NCBI RefSeq assembly: GCF_011758655.1
Contig: NZ_JAAMPA010000001.1
Location: 620,001 to 684,000, forward strand
Origin: Modestobacter marinus
GTDB taxonomy: Bacteria; Actinomycetota; Actinomycetes; Mycobacteriales; Geodermatophilaceae
Length of the DNA stretch: 64,000 nt
Direction: 5' to 3'
Shown here: positions 50,157-59,597 of the stretch, one piece after another
How the letters are laid out: each line of letters starts with the position of its first letter
How positions within the stretch are numbered: the stretch's first letter is position 1
Notes under the pieces: generated by a model
The model's database searches: none
Told to the model about the DNA's origin: nothing
What the model saw: only the letters and a program-made list of their open reading frames with translations
Translations under genes and position numbers: made by a program

Positions 50157-50361
50157 GTGATCGGCTCCTCACGGACGGTGAGGCATCTCCCGGACGTCCG
50201 AGGGCGGCGCGCGCAGGTCAGCGCGGAACGGTCGCTGGCGGTAACTTCGGGGGCACTGGAGCGGTCGAGCCCACCCGCTCGATGGGCTGCACGGGTCCAG
50301 CCAACGGCTCGGCGGCCCCCACCGGAGACCCGGTGCGCCAGCAGAGAAACCGGCAGATGCG

Positions 50362-51093
50362 ATGACCACCCCCTCCGCACTCCACCGCCGTCCGGACCCC
50401 GCGGGCTCGCCCGTGAACGCGGCCACCGGCCGGGTGCACCGCACGCTCCACCTCGCCGGCACCGACGCCCCCCGGCCGGCCGGCCGCTTCCGCGGTGACC
50501 TGCTCACCGAGCGGTGGTGGTGGTCGCCGGAGCTCCACGCCCTGTACGGCGTCCCGGACGGCCCGACCCAGCCCCCGGCCCAGCTGCTCCTCGCCCACGT
50601 GCACCCGGAGGACAGCCGCGCCGTCCAGGAGGCCCTCACCGCCGCCTGCACCACCGGCGAGGCCGTCACCCGCGAGCACCGCCTGGTGCGCGCCGACGGG
50701 GAGCAGCGCAACGTGGTGCTCGTCTGCGAGCCGGAGCGCGACGACTCCGGCGCGGTGGTCGCCCTCGGCGGCCTGGTCGTCGACATCACCGAGGGTCGCC
50801 CGGCCCAGCCCGCCGACGAGCAGGTGCGCCACCTGGAGACCGAGGTCGAGCAGCTGCGCAGCGCCATGGCCAGCCGCGCGGCGATCGAGCAGGCCAAGGG
50901 CGTCCTGATGCTGCTGATGAGCTGCGGTGACCAGGTCGCCTTCGACCTCCTGGCGCACATCTCCAGTCACACCCACCGCAAGGTGCGCGACGTGGCGGTC
51001 GCGATCGTCGACTCGGCCAGCGGTCGCCACCCGCTGCCGGACGACGTCCGCGAGATCCTGCACGACGCGTCCCCGCCCGGTCGCTCCGTCTGA
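50362..51093 (+). CDS. PAS-ANTAR RNA-binding antiterminator regulator
   Basis: 243 residues. A PAS fold (residues about 50-150, HALYGVPDGPTQPPAQLLLA, VDITEGR at its end), a short coiled coil (LETEVEQLRSAMASRAAIEQ) and an ANTAR domain with AKGVLMLLMSCGDQVAFDLL and ending near 215. ANTAR proteins bind paired RNA hairpins and prevent termination in response to their sensory domain. ATG at 50362 follows a 205-base leader. No partner kinase was seen. Confidence 0.88.
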   Translation: MTTPSALHRRPDPAGSPVNAATGRVHRTLHLAGTDAPRPAGRFRGDLLTERWWWSPELHALYGVPDGPTQPPAQLLLAHVHPEDSRAVQEALTAACTTGEAVTREHRLVRADGEQRNVVLVCEPERDDSGAVVALGGLVVDITEGRPAQPADEQVRHLETEVEQLRSAMASRAAIEQAKGVLMLLMSCGDQVAFDLLAHISSHTHRKVRDVAVAIVDSASGRHPLPDDVREILHDASPPGRSV

Positions 51094-51182
51094 GCGCACC
51101 CGCGCGTCCCGGCCCGGCGGCCGTCGGAGAGGATGCCGGGACCCGCGTCACGCAGGCCGGGACGAGGAAGGGGGACTGCGGC

Positions 51183-51848
51183 GTGTTCTACCTGCTCGTC
51201 CGGTTCGTGCTCCGGCCGCTGTTCGTCCTCTTCTTCCGGCCGAAGGTCACCGGCCGGGCCAACGTCCCCCTCACCGGCCCGGTGATCCTGGCCAGCAACC
51301 ACCTCTCCTTCATCGACAGCTTCGCCATCCCGCTGATGGCCCCGCGCAAGGTCGGCTACCTGGCCAAGGCCGAGTACTGGCACGGCTCGGGCATCGGCGG
51401 CTGGCTCACGCGCACGCTGTTCACCGCACTGGGCGCCCTCCCGGTCGAGCGGCAGGAGGCCCGGGCCGCCCAGGCGACGCTGGACACCGCCCTCGGGGTG
51501 CTGTGCGCCGGGGAGGCGTTCGGCCTCTACCCCGAGGGCACCCGGTCCCGCGACGGCCGCCTCGGCCGCGGCAAGACCGGCGTGGCCTGGCTGGCTCTGA
51601 CCGCCGACTGCCCCGTGGTGCCGGTGGCGGTGCACGGCACCGACAAGGTCCAGCCGGTCGGCGCGAGGTGGCCGCGCCCGCACCGGGTGCGGGTCAGCTT
51701 CGGCGAGCCGCTGACCTTCCCCGAGCACCGGGGCCTGGCCGGCAAGGGCAGGGCGCGGCGCGAGGTCACCGACCGCGTGATGGAGGCGATCGCGGAGCTC
51801 TCCGGCCAGGAGAAGGCCGGCTGGGGAGAGACCTCCACCGCCGCATGA
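51183..51848 (+). CDS. 1-acyl-glycerol-3-phosphate acyltransferase (PlsC family)
   Basis: 221 residues. The catalytic HX4D box is NHLSFID at about residue 39-45, followed by [20 protein letters not shown] (block III) and [10 protein letters not shown] (block IV), as in PlsC. A hydrophobic N-terminal segment ([16 protein letters not shown]) attaches it to the membrane. It esterifies lysophosphatidate in phospholipid synthesis. GTG at 51183 is preceded by GAGGAAGGGG. It lies 103 bases before cobQ. Confidence 0.88.
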   Translation: MFYLLVRFVLRPLFVLFFRPKVTGRANVPLTGPVILASNHLSFIDSFAIPLMAPRKVGYLAKAEYWHGSGIGGWLTRTLFTALGALPVERQEARAAQATLDTALGVLCAGEAFGLYPEGTRSRDGRLGRGKTGVAWLALTADCPVVPVAVHGTDKVQPVGARWPRPHRVRVSFGEPLTFPEHRGLAGKGRARREVTDRVMEAIAELSGQEKAGWGETSTAA

Positions 51849-51951
51849 CCCCCCACCACGACGACCACCGGCACGTCGCCGGCCGGTCACCCGCGACCAG
51901 CTGGGGTCGGCAGTGAGCATCGGCCGGGACGGCTGGTCGCGGAGCGACCCC

Positions 51952-53451
51952 ATGAGCGGCGCGCTGCTCGTCGCGGGCACGACCTCCGACGCCGGCAAGT
52001 CCGTGGTCACCGCGGGCATCTGCCGCTGGCTGGTGCGCCAGGGCGTGTCCGTCGCGCCGTTCAAGGCGCAGAACATGAGCAACAACTCCATGGTCACCGC
52101 CGACGGCGCCGAGATCGGCCGCGCGCAGGTGATGCAGGCCGCGGCAGCCCGCGTGGAGCCCGAGGCCGCGATGAACCCGGTGCTGCTCAAGCCGGGCGGG
52201 GAGAACGCCAGCCAGGTCGTCGTCCTCGGGAAGCCCGTCGCCGATGTGACGGCGCTGTCCTACCGGCCGATGAAGGCCGCGCTGCTGGAGCAGGCGCTGG
52301 CCTGCCTGGCCGACCTGCGCTCCCGCTTCGACGTGGTGGTCTGCGAGGGCGCCGGCTCCCCCACCGAGATCAACCTGCGGGCCGACGACATCGCCAACAT
52401 GGGCCTGGCCACCGCCGCCGGCCTGCCGGTGGTGGTGGTCGGGGACATCGACCGGGGTGGGGTCTTCGCCGCCCTGTACGGCACCGTCGCGCTGATGCCC
52501 CCGGCCGACCAGGCGCTGGTCGCCGGGTTCCTGGTCAACAAGTTCCGCGGCGACGCCCGGCTGCTGGCCCCCGGCCTGGACCAGCTGGCCGCGCTCACCG
52601 GCCGGCCGACGCTGGGCGTGCTCCCCTGGCGCAGCGGGCTGGAGATGGACGTCGAGGACTCCCTGGGCGTCGACGCCGTCCGCGCCCCCGCCGGCCCGCC
52701 GCACGGGGAGGACGTGCTCCGGGTGTCGGTCGCCCGGCTGCCGAGGCTGTCCAACTTCACCGACCTGGACGCCCTGGCCACCGAGCCCGGGGTGCTCCTG
52801 CGCTACGCGACCCGCCCCGAGGAGCTCGCCGACGCCGACCTGGTGGTGCTGCCGGGCACCCGGTCCACCGTCGCCGACCTGCAGTGGCTGCGCGACACCG
52901 GGCTGGCCGACGCCGTCGCCCGGCGGGCCGCCGGGGGCGGAGCGGTGCTCGGCATCTGCGGCGGGCACCAGATGCTGGCCCGCACGATCAGCGACGACGT
53001 CGAGTCCCGGGCCGGCGTCGTCCCCGGGCTCGGGCTGCTGCCCGCCGAGGTGACCTTCGCCCGGGAGAAGACCCTGGGCCGGCCCACCGGCTCCGCCCTG
53101 GGCCAGCCGGTCCGCGGGTACGAGATCCACCACGGCGTGGTGGACCTCGACGACGGGGCCGAGCCGTTCCTGGACGGCGCCCGCGCGGGCTCGGTCTTCG
53201 GGACGACGTGGCACGGGGCGCTGGAGTCCGACGGCTTCCGCCGGGCGTTCCTCACCGAGGTCGCCCGGATCGCCGGCCGCCGTTTCGTCGTGGCCCCGGA
53301 CACCGACTTCGCCCGGCACCGCGAGGCCCGGCTGGACGCGCTGGGCGACCTGGTCGCCGAGCACGCGGACACCGACGCGCTGTGGCGGCTGGTCGCGTCC
53401 GGGCCCCCGGCCGGCCTCCCGGTGCTGGCCAGCGGGATCAGCCCGCGCTGA
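51952..53451 (+). CDS. cobQ: Cobyric acid synthase CobQ
   Basis: Glutamine- and ATP-dependent amidation of four side chains of adenosylcobyrinic acid a,c-diamide. 499 residues. P-loop [13 protein letters not shown] at the start, [28 protein letters not shown] and a class I glutaminase domain from about 265 with nucleophile Cys in GICGGHQML and the HHGVVD triad end. ATG at 51952 is chosen because the conserved strand begins directly after it; GTG at 51913 would add 13 residues. It converges on the thioesterase with a 14-base overlap. Confidence 0.95.
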   Translation: MSGALLVAGTTSDAGKSVVTAGICRWLVRQGVSVAPFKAQNMSNNSMVTADGAEIGRAQVMQAAAARVEPEAAMNPVLLKPGGENASQVVVLGKPVADVTALSYRPMKAALLEQALACLADLRSRFDVVVCEGAGSPTEINLRADDIANMGLATAAGLPVVVVGDIDRGGVFAALYGTVALMPPADQALVAGFLVNKFRGDARLLAPGLDQLAALTGRPTLGVLPWRSGLEMDVEDSLGVDAVRAPAGPPHGEDVLRVSVARLPRLSNFTDLDALATEPGVLLRYATRPEELADADLVVLPGTRSTVADLQWLRDTGLADAVARRAAGGGAVLGICGGHQMLARTISDDVESRAGVVPGLGLLPAEVTFAREKTLGRPTGSALGQPVRGYEIHHGVVDLDDGAEPFLDGARAGSVFGTTWHGALESDGFRRAFLTEVARIAGRRFVVAPDTDFARHREARLDALGDLVAEHADTDALWRLVASGPPAGLPVLASGISPR

Positions 53452-53827
53452 CCAGCTCGCGCACCTCGTCGGGCCACGGCACCGGCCGGCCCCCGGCGGT
53501 CGCCACGTAGGTGGTCCGCACGGTGCAGCAGACCCGCTCGCCGACCCGCACGGTGAGGGCGAGCGTCAGGCTGGTGCGGCCCAGCTGGGCCAGCTCCGCG
53601 TCGACCTCGACCGTGTCGCCGTACCGGGCCGAGGAGCTCCAGTCCAGCGCGGTGGCCTTGACGTAGTACTCGACGCCCCAGGCGGCCAGCGCCCCGTACG
53701 GCACCCCGGCCGCCACCCACCAGGCGTTCACCGCCTCGTCGGCCCAGGTCAGGTAGTGCGCGTTGAAGGCGACGCCCTGCTGGTCGCACTCGACGAACCG
53801 GACCGGGGCACTCCACACCGCAGGCAC
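53438..53827 (-). CDS. Acyl-CoA thioesterase (4HBT hot-dog family)
   Basis: 129 residues with the YbgC/FcbC-type motif [19 protein letters not shown], where Asp starts the active site. The long helix ([15 protein letters not shown]) and the strands after it complete a hot-dog fold. Substrate unknown. GTG/ATG at 53827 starts directly before the first strand. The stop lies within the end of cobQ on the other strand. Confidence 0.85.
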   Translation of the reverse strand: MPAVWSAPVRFVECDQQGVAFNAHYLTWADEAVNAWWVAAGVPYGALAAWGVEYYVKATALDWSSSARYGDTVEVDAELAQLGRTSLTLALTVRVGERVCCTVRTTYVATAGGRPVPWPDEVRELVSAG

Positions 53828-53880
53828 GAGGGGGCAGGCTACCGACCGGCGCCGCGCCGCCGGCCGCTACCGTCGGGGCC

Positions 53881-54501
53881 GTGACTGCCGTCCCCGACTC
53901 CACCACTGCCGACCTCGAGGTGCTGGCCGGCTACCGGGCGCCCTCCCAGCTGGTGCTGGACAAGGTCATCGACCGGGTGGACGAGCACTGCCGGGCCTTC
54001 ATCAGCCGGTCGCCGTTCGCCACGCTGTCGACCGCGGACACCGACGGGTGGCCCGACGTCTCCCCGCGCGGCGGCGAGCCGGGCTTCGTGCACGTGCTCG
54101 ACGAGCACCGCCTGGCGCTGCCCGACCGGCAGGGCAACAACCGGGTCGACGGCCTGCGCAACCTGGTCGCCAACCCGCGGGCGGCGCTGCTGTTCTTCGT
54201 GCCCGGCTGCGAGGAGACGCTGAAGGTCTACGGGACGACGTCGCTCGTCGGCGCCGGCGAGCTGGGCATCGACTTCACCGAGTTCGGCCGCGAGCCCCGC
54301 TCGGTGCTGGTCGTCCACGTGGAGCGGGCCTACTTCCAGTGCGGCAAGGCCGTGATGCGCTCGCGGCTGTGGGACCCCTCGGCCCAGGTCGACCGCTCGA
54401 CGATGACGCCGTTCGGTCAGGTGCTCCGGGACCACTGCGCGCTGGAGACCCCGCTGCCCGACGACGCGACGATCCGCGCGGACCTCGCCCAGGAGCTCTG
54501 A
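53881..54501 (+). CDS. Pyridoxamine-5-phosphate-oxidase-like flavoprotein
   Basis: 206 residues of the MSMEG_1061-like FMN-binding group. SPFATLSTADTDGWPDVSPRGGEPGFVHV is the split-barrel beginning, followed by LPDRQGNNRVDGLRNLVANPRAALLFF and a C-terminal KAVMRSRLWDP, all typical. It probably binds FMN or F420; reaction unknown. GTG at 53881 is the first in frame after the thioesterase start on the other strand. Confidence 0.85.
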   Translation: MTAVPDSTTADLEVLAGYRAPSQLVLDKVIDRVDEHCRAFISRSPFATLSTADTDGWPDVSPRGGEPGFVHVLDEHRLALPDRQGNNRVDGLRNLVANPRAALLFFVPGCEETLKVYGTTSLVGAGELGIDFTEFGREPRSVLVVHVERAYFQCGKAVMRSRLWDPSAQVDRSTMTPFGQVLRDHCALETPLPDDATIRADLAQEL

Positions 54502-54574
54502 CCGAGGGCCCCTCCCCCTCCCCGCGAGCCTCCGGACGGGGCCTGATGTCGGTGGCAGGCCCTAGCGTGCCGCC

Positions 54575-55000
54575 ATGGCACACACCTTCCAGGTCACCAT
54601 CGACTCCACGGCGCCCCACCCGCTCGCCGACTGGTGGGCCGAGGCGCTCGGCTGGGAGCGGGAACCCACCGACGAGGCGTTCATCCGGCGCATGGTCGAC
54701 GCCGGCCACGCCACCGAGGCCGACACCATGCGGCACGACGGCCAGCTCGTCTGGACGGCCGGCGCGGCGATCAACCACCCCACCGGCGGTGCGCCACGGG
54801 TGCTCTTCCAGCTGGTCCCCGAGCCGAAGACGGTCAAGAACCGGGTGCACCTGGACGTCCGGGTGGGCCCGGAGGCCGTGGACGCCGAGGTGGCCCGGCT
54901 GACCACGCGGGGGGCGACCGTGCTGCACGAGGGGCACCAGGGCCCGCACCGCTGGGTGACGATCGCCGACCCGGAGGGCAACGAGCTCTGCCTCACCTGA
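54575..55000 (+). CDS. VOC (glyoxalase-fold) family protein
   Basis: 141 residues with two beta-alpha-beta-beta-beta modules: FQVTIDSTAPHPLADWWAEALGW and VHLDVRVGPEAVDAEVARL, ending DPEGNELCLT. Some metal-ligand positions of glyoxalase are replaced, so a binding or bleomycin-resistance-like role cannot be excluded. ATG at 54575. Confidence 0.85.
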   Translation: MAHTFQVTIDSTAPHPLADWWAEALGWEREPTDEAFIRRMVDAGHATEADTMRHDGQLVWTAGAAINHPTGGAPRVLFQLVPEPKTVKNRVHLDVRVGPEAVDAEVARLTTRGATVLHEGHQGPHRWVTIADPEGNELCLT

Positions 55001-55028
55001 CCCCGGCACCGCGCAGCGCGCGTGCCGA

Positions 55029-55229
55029 TCAGTCGATGGGGTGGTCCCGCTCGGCCTTGCGGTCGGCCACGGCGCGCTGGGCCAGCAGCCGCCGTCGTTC
55101 GTTGCGACGCTGCCGGTCCGGTGTGCGATAGCGGGCGTCCTCGACCAGCTGCCAGGCGGCCAGGGCGCTCGCGCGCACCGCCGGTGGCACGAGCATCTCC
55201 GCCGGGTGCACCGGCTCGCCCATGGTCAT
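55029..55229 (-). CDS. Small basic hypothetical protein
   Basis: 66 residues, helical and rich in Arg (RYRTPDRQRRNERRRLLAQR). ATG at 55229 is preceded by GAGAAGG. A second in-frame ATG lies two codons later. No family is recognised. It faces the VOC gene, 28 bases away. Confidence 0.55.
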   Translation of the reverse strand: MTMGEPVHPAEMLVPPAVRASALAAWQLVEDARYRTPDRQRRNERRRLLAQRAVADRKAERDHPID

Positions 55230-55458
55230 CGCGGGACCTTCTCTCCCCTGGGCGACGGGATCGGGTCGCCTCCAGCAGTGTGACCCGGCCGCCCTCGCCC
55301 GAACCGTTGCCGTGACCAGTTCGCCCCGTTCTGGGCACCATCTGTCACAGAAGTCACATCCGTGTCGTCCATCCGGCCGCCGACGAGGAGCGGTGGCCGC
55401 GCGCCCCGGCGTGTCCTCGACCGGCGCGTCGCTGGAGCCATCGCCTACCGTGCCGAGG

Positions 55459-56064
55459 GTGGCGGGCAGCAACTGGCGGAGAGCACTCGAGCGGCTGGTG
55501 GGCGTCGTCGTCCAGGAGGGCGGCCGGAGCCTCCGGCGGGGCAACCGCCGGGTCCGCCGCCCCGGCGCCCAGTCACCACCGCTCCCCGAGTGGGCGACTC
55601 CCGGTTCGGCGCCCCCGGCGCGGGCTCCGCTGCCCCCGGCGGCGCCGCCACGGCGCATCCACCTGGCGACCGACTACACCGGCCCGCTGGAGCTGGACTA
55701 CGCCCCGCGGGCCGACGACCGCCCCGACCCGGGCGAGGTCGTCTGGACCTGGGTGCCCTTCGACGAGGGCGACGGCCGGGGCAAGGACCGGCCGGTGCTG
55801 GTCGTCGGGCGCGACGGCGATGCGCTCCTGGGCCTCATGATGACCAGCAAGGACCACGACCGGGACGCCGCGGACGAGGCCCGGCACGGTCGGCACTGGG
55901 TCGACGTGGGCACCGGCGGGTGGGACCGGCAGGGCCGGCCCAGCGAGGTGCGGATCGACCGGGTCCTCCGGATCGACCCCAGCGACGTCCGGCGTGAGGG
56001 CGCCGCGCTCGGTCGGCGGCAGTTCGACCAGGTCGCCGTCGAGGTGCGGCGCCTGCGCGGCTGA
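55459..56064 (+). CDS. PemK/MazF-family toxin-like protein
   Basis: 201 residues. The first 90 are Arg/Pro/Gly-rich and may be disordered. From about residue 95 a PemK/MazF-like barrel appears: PGEVVWTWVPFDEGDGRGKD, RPVLVVGRDGDALLGLMMTS and RIDRVLRIDPSDVRREG. No antitoxin gene is found next to it. The proteins of this subgroup are often single genes in actinobacteria, so a role outside toxin-antitoxin pairs is possible. GTG at 55459 is the best start; upstream frame residues look non-coding. Confidence 0.7.
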   Translation: MAGSNWRRALERLVGVVVQEGGRSLRRGNRRVRRPGAQSPPLPEWATPGSAPPARAPLPPAAPPRRIHLATDYTGPLELDYAPRADDRPDPGEVVWTWVPFDEGDGRGKDRPVLVVGRDGDALLGLMMTSKDHDRDAADEARHGRHWVDVGTGGWDRQGRPSEVRIDRVLRIDPSDVRREGAALGRRQFDQVAVEVRRLRG

Positions 56065-56075
56065 CGGCGGCCCCG

Positions 56076-56285
56076 TCAGTCGGTGGCGCCGCCGTCGTCC
56101 CGCGAGGTGCGGGGACGCAGGTGGTAGACGCCCGCCGAGTCGGTCAGCGACCGCAGGTCGTACCGGTGCACGACCTTCGGCCCGCCGTGCAGGTGGGTGT
56201 GGGTGATCGTCGGCAGCGGCTCACCGTGCCGGGCCTCGCGGATCTCCACCCGGCCGTCGAGCGGCCCACCCACGAACTGCAGCAC
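56076..56285 (-). CDS. Small hypothetical protein (FVGGPLDG type)
   Basis: 69 residues beginning VLQFVGGPLDGRVEIREARH, followed by a beta-rich HLHGGPKVVHRYDLRS. Short proteins with FVGGPLDG are common in actinobacteria and their phages; function unknown. GTG at 56285 is chosen over one at 56414 that would add an Arg/His-rich stretch. It converges on the PemK-like gene. Confidence 0.5.
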   Translation of the reverse strand: MLQFVGGPLDGRVEIREARHGEPLPTITHTHLHGGPKVVHRYDLRSLTDSAGVYHLRPRTSRDDGGATD

Positions 56286-56423
56286 GGCAGCCTGGTCCTC
56301 ACCGGTGGCGGTGGTGTCGTCCTCGGACAGCGCGGTCCTCCTGGGTCGGTGCCGGTGCCGCGCCGGATGGCGGCCCCGACCAGGGTAGGCACCGCAGCGC
56401 CGTCCGTCCCGCACTGCCGACCC

Positions 56424-57572
56424 TCAACCGCCGGCGATCGGGCGTGACCCGTGCCGCGTCCAGACCTCGTGGCCGGCCGCGGAGACCGCCGCGACCAGGG
56501 GCACGAACAGCAGTGCGCCCGCCAGACCCCACAGCAGCCCTCCGGCCGTCACGGCGATCAGGACCACCGCGGCGTTGATCGGCAGCCGGTTCTTCATCAC
56601 GTAGGGCTCGACCACGTCGTTGCCGATCTGCTGGACGAGCACGACCAGCCCCAGCACCAGCGCGGCGGTGCCCAGCCCCGAAGCGCCGTAGGCGACGAGC
56701 ACGGCCACCGCGCCGGCGAGGAAGGCCCCGATGGTGGGGATGTAGGACGCGACGAACTGGAGTGCGGCCAGGGTGAGCGCCAGCGGGACGCCGAGCAGCA
56801 GCAGACCGAGCCCGATGCCGACCGCGTCGAACAGCGCGACCAGGGTCAGCCCCCGCACGTAGGCGCCCACCGTGCCCCACGCCGCCCGGCCGCCGGCGTC
56901 GACGTCCTCCCGGACCGTGCCGCCGAACTTGCCGAGCAGCCACCGCCACATGCCCGGGCCGCTGGTGAGGAAGAGGAACGCCAGCGCCAGGGCGAGGAAG
57001 ACGCCGAGGGCGACCTCCAGGAGAGTCCGGGCCGGCCCGATCAGCTCGGTGACGCCCGCACCACCCTGCCCGCCCACCACGTCGCCGAGCGAGGGCATCG
57101 AGGTGCCGAACCGTTCGGAGAGCTGGGTGGAGACCCGGTCCAGGGCGTCGCGGAGCTGGGGCAGCTGGGAGGCGATGCGGGCGGCCAGGCCGAGCCCCGC
57201 ACCGACCAGCACGACCAGGAGCAGCAGCACGGCCGCACCGGCCGAGACCCACCGTGGCACGCCCCGGCGGCTCGCCCAGCCCACCGCCGGTGCCGCCACG
57301 CCGGCCAGCAGCAGCCCGGTCAGCACGGCGACGAGCACCAGGGTCAGCTTCACGGCGAAGCCGGCGAGCAACCAGACGAGGACGGCGAGCACGAGCAACC
57401 GCCCGCCGACGGCGGCGGCGCGGACCAGCCAGGCAGGGGCCGCCCGGTCGTCCAGGTCCGGTCGGGGCACGGCGCCCGAGGGGAGACCGCGGTCGGCCGG
57501 GGGCACGAGGTCTGCTCGGGGCTCCCGGTCCGGCCGGGGTCCGAGGCCTGATCGGGCGTCGTCGGTTGCCAT
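56424..57572 (-). CDS. AI-2E family transporter (PerM-like permease)
   Basis: 382 residues with an N-terminal disordered part (1-45) and about eight hydrophobic helices. The family pattern is SQLPQLRDALDRVSTQL in the long periplasmic helix, then IGLGLLLLGVPLALTLAALQF, and FLAGAVAVLVAYGASG and VVEPYVMKNRLPINAAVVL near the end. Exporter of small molecules, quorum signals or drugs are all described in the family. ATG at 57572. Confidence 0.85.
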   Translation of the reverse strand: MATDDARSGLGPRPDREPRADLVPPADRGLPSGAVPRPDLDDRAAPAWLVRAAAVGGRLLVLAVLVWLLAGFAVKLTLVLVAVLTGLLLAGVAAPAVGWASRRGVPRWVSAGAAVLLLLVVLVGAGLGLAARIASQLPQLRDALDRVSTQLSERFGTSMPSLGDVVGGQGGAGVTELIGPARTLLEVALGVFLALALAFLFLTSGPGMWRWLLGKFGGTVREDVDAGGRAAWGTVGAYVRGLTLVALFDAVGIGLGLLLLGVPLALTLAALQFVASYIPTIGAFLAGAVAVLVAYGASGLGTAALVLGLVVLVQQIGNDVVEPYVMKNRLPINAAVVLIAVTAGGLLWGLAGALLFVPLVAAVSAAGHEVWTRHGSRPIAGG

Positions 57573-57600
57573 GCCCTGGGGGATGCCACGACTGCGCCGC

Positions 57601-57635
57601 CTGACACATGACGATCGTGGATCGTCAGGTGTCAG
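57601..57635 (-). terminator. 35-bp inverted repeat after AbrB-type transporter
   Basis: CTGACACATGACGATC (57601-57616) pairs with GATCGTCAGGTGTCAG (57620-57635), one mismatch and a three-base loop. The AbrB transporter stop (57634-57632) lies inside the outer arm, and the AI-2E gene starts 29 bases further on. Likely a terminator, though an operator is not excluded. Confidence 0.6.
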
Positions 57636-58705
57636 ACCGGCTGCTGGCCCCTCCCCAGCCAGCGGGCCAGCAGCGGGGCGGAGAAGAGCATCACGAACAG
57701 CCGCAGCACCTGGACCGCGAGCACGAAGGTCGCGTCGGCACCGCTGCCCGTGGCCGTGGCCAGCACCGCGTACAGCCCGCCCGGCGTGGTGGCCAGGTAG
57801 CCGTCGAGCGCGCTCACCCCGGCGGTGCGGGACAGCAACACCCCCAGGCCGGCGCAGGCCGCGACCGCACCGACGATGAGCACGACGGCCAGCGGCAGCG
57901 CCCGGCCGACCAACCGCAGGCTCGCCCGGGTGAAGCCGAGGCCCACCTGCAGCCCGATCGCCAGGAAGCCGGCCGCCTCCACCAGCGGCGGCACGGTCGC
58001 CCCCTGCGCCAGCCCGGTCACGTCCAGGACGGCGGCCACGGCCAGCGGCCCCAGCAGCGCACCCACCGGCAGCCGGCTCAGCCGGCCGAGCAGCACCCCG
58101 GTGACCACGCAGACCACGGTGAACAGCAGCCCGGCCGGCCAGCCGGGGCCGTCGTCGGCCGGCACGGCGCCCTCGCCGCCGGAGGCGCCGTAGACCGTGG
58201 TGGCCACGATCGGCATCGCGGTCACGATGAGCAGCACCCGCAGGTACTGCAGGACGGCGACCACCTGCTCGTCGGCGCCGAGGTCCCGCGCCATCGCGGT
58301 GATGCCGGACGCACCACCGGCGATCATCGCGAAGGCCCCGGTGACCGGGCTGATGCCCGGTTGCAGGCGCATCAACTGCCCGGCGACCAGGCTGACGCCG
58401 AGGGTGGCGACCGTGATCAGCAGCACCGGCAGCCAGTGCTCGGCGACCGTGCGCAGGGTCTCGGCCTGGACCAGCGCGCCGATCGACACCCCGATGACCG
58501 CCTGCGCCCCGGTGCTCGCCGGCCTCGGGAGCGCCAGCGGCGTGCTGCCGATCAGCGCCCGCCCCAGCCCGGCCACCAGCCCGCCGAACAACGCGGCGGA
58601 GGGGACGGCGAGGAGGTCGAGCGCCAGCGTCGCACCGATCCCGACGACGAGGACCACGGCCCAGTCGAGGAACCGCCGCCCTCGCCCTCGTGCCACGCCG
58701 GGCAC
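57632..58705 (-). CDS. AbrB family membrane transporter
   Basis: 357 residues with ten or more hydrophobic helices and an internal duplication (AVIGVSIGALVQAETLRTV, and FLAIGLQVGLGFTRASLRLV in the second half), the pattern of the AbrB/ammonia-monooxygenase-regulator family. Other conserved parts are TGAFAMIAGGASGITAMARDLGAD and LATTPGGLYAVLATATGSGAD. The substrate is unknown; some members are tied to aromatic or tricarboxylate transport. Confidence 0.85.
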   Translation of the reverse strand: MPGVARGRGRRFLDWAVVLVVGIGATLALDLLAVPSAALFGGLVAGLGRALIGSTPLALPRPASTGAQAVIGVSIGALVQAETLRTVAEHWLPVLLITVATLGVSLVAGQLMRLQPGISPVTGAFAMIAGGASGITAMARDLGADEQVVAVLQYLRVLLIVTAMPIVATTVYGASGGEGAVPADDGPGWPAGLLFTVVCVVTGVLLGRLSRLPVGALLGPLAVAAVLDVTGLAQGATVPPLVEAAGFLAIGLQVGLGFTRASLRLVGRALPLAVVLIVGAVAACAGLGVLLSRTAGVSALDGYLATTPGGLYAVLATATGSGADATFVLAVQVLRLFVMLFSAPLLARWLGRGQQPV

Positions 58706-58729
58706 TCTGCCCGACCCCGTGCGTGGCCC

Positions 58730-58810
58730 CGTCCAGCGGCCGTGCCACGGACCCGTCCAGGGGCTCGTCGCGAGCTCGCGAGCGAGGAGGAGGAGGAGGA
58801 CGGGGTCCTC
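58730..58810 (-). terminator. Stem-loop with GCGAGCTCGCGAGCG tip, second copy
   Basis: Downstream of the regulator operon (minus strand) the sequence contains CCCCGTCC-type and GGACGGGG-type arms around CGCGAGCTCGCGAGCG and a GGA repeat (58782-58800). Outer GGGGTCC and tip are shared with the element at 44859-44908, which suggests a small dispersed family of terminators. Confidence 0.5.
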
Positions 58811-58812
58811 CG

Positions 58813-59106
58813 TCAGAGACCGGCGATGCGGCGGAGCTCGGCGACGTGCGCGCCGAACGCCGCCCGCCCCGCCCTGGTGAGCGCCAGGCTGGTGCGCTGC
58901 CGGGAGGCGATCGTCGCCTTGCGCACCTGCACGTAGCCCGCCTCCTCCAGCTGCTTGACGTGCTTGGAGAGCACCGAGTCGCTCACCGACACCGCGTCCC
59001 GGACGGCGGCGAACTCCATCGTGTCGACGGCGGCCAGCAGCCCGCAGATCTGCAGCCGCGGCGGGGCGTGGACGACGGCGTCGAACCGCGGCTCGACCGC
59101 GGTCAC
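58813..59106 (-). CDS. Winged-helix transcription regulator
   Basis: 97 residues: RLQICGLLAAVDTMEFAAVRDA, then VSDSVLSKHVKQLEEAGYVQ as the recognition helix region and LTRAGRAAFGAHVAELRRI, the pattern of small MarR/ArsR-like (HTH_34-type) DNA-binding proteins. GTG at 59106 overlaps the stop of the preceding membrane gene. Last of a three-gene operon; it probably controls the operon through the TTTCCA palindrome at its head. Confidence 0.82.
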   Translation of the reverse strand: MTAVEPRFDAVVHAPPRLQICGLLAAVDTMEFAAVRDAVSVSDSVLSKHVKQLEEAGYVQVRKATIASRQRTSLALTRAGRAAFGAHVAELRRIAGL

Positions 59107-59597
59107 CGCCCGGCTCGCAGCGCAGCGACGTAGATCCGGGTCACCCACCTGCTGAGCAGCCCCGCCGACGTCCCCAGCACCGCGCCCGCCACGACCATCG
59201 CACCACGCAGGTCGAGCAGGAACTCGGCTGCGGCACCGAGCGCGAACAGCGAGAAGTAGCCGATCGCCCAGTTGCGGATGGCCCGTTGGACGCGCTCCTG
59301 GACCGGCCCCACCTTCCGGGCGTCCCACCAGACCCCGGTGATCCGTCGGTACGCCGCCACGAGCGCTGCGGCCCCGGCGAGGAAGAGCGCCAGAGCTGCC
59401 GCGATCACCCAGCCGCTGCGGGACGAGTAGCTGCTGAAGAACCCGAAGAGGAGCAGCCCGAGGGTCACGTCGTACCACCACGGCTGCATCAGGCGGTCGG
59501 CCAACCCGGCCCGGTCCGACTGCAGTGCCGCCAGCTGCGCAGCCGCCACCTGCGGGTCGGTCACCGCCGCACCCTCGGCGGGCACCGGCCCCGTCAC
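59103..59597 (-). CDS. Conserved membrane protein, paralogue 2
   Basis: 164 residues with four hydrophobic helices. The block RLMQPWWYDVTLGLLLFGFF and the following pattern match the next gene at 59594, so the two arose by tandem duplication. The N-terminus has PQVAAAQLAALQSDRAGLAD, a helix shared with the other copy. GTG at 59597 overlaps the upstream stop. Function unknown. Confidence 0.72.
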   Translation of the reverse strand: MTGPVPAEGAAVTDPQVAAAQLAALQSDRAGLADRLMQPWWYDVTLGLLLFGFFSSYSSRSGWVIAAALALFLAGAAALVAAYRRITGVWWDARKVGPVQERVQRAIRNWAIGYFSLFALGAAAEFLLDLRGAMVVAGAVLGTSAGLLSRWVTRIYVAALRAGR

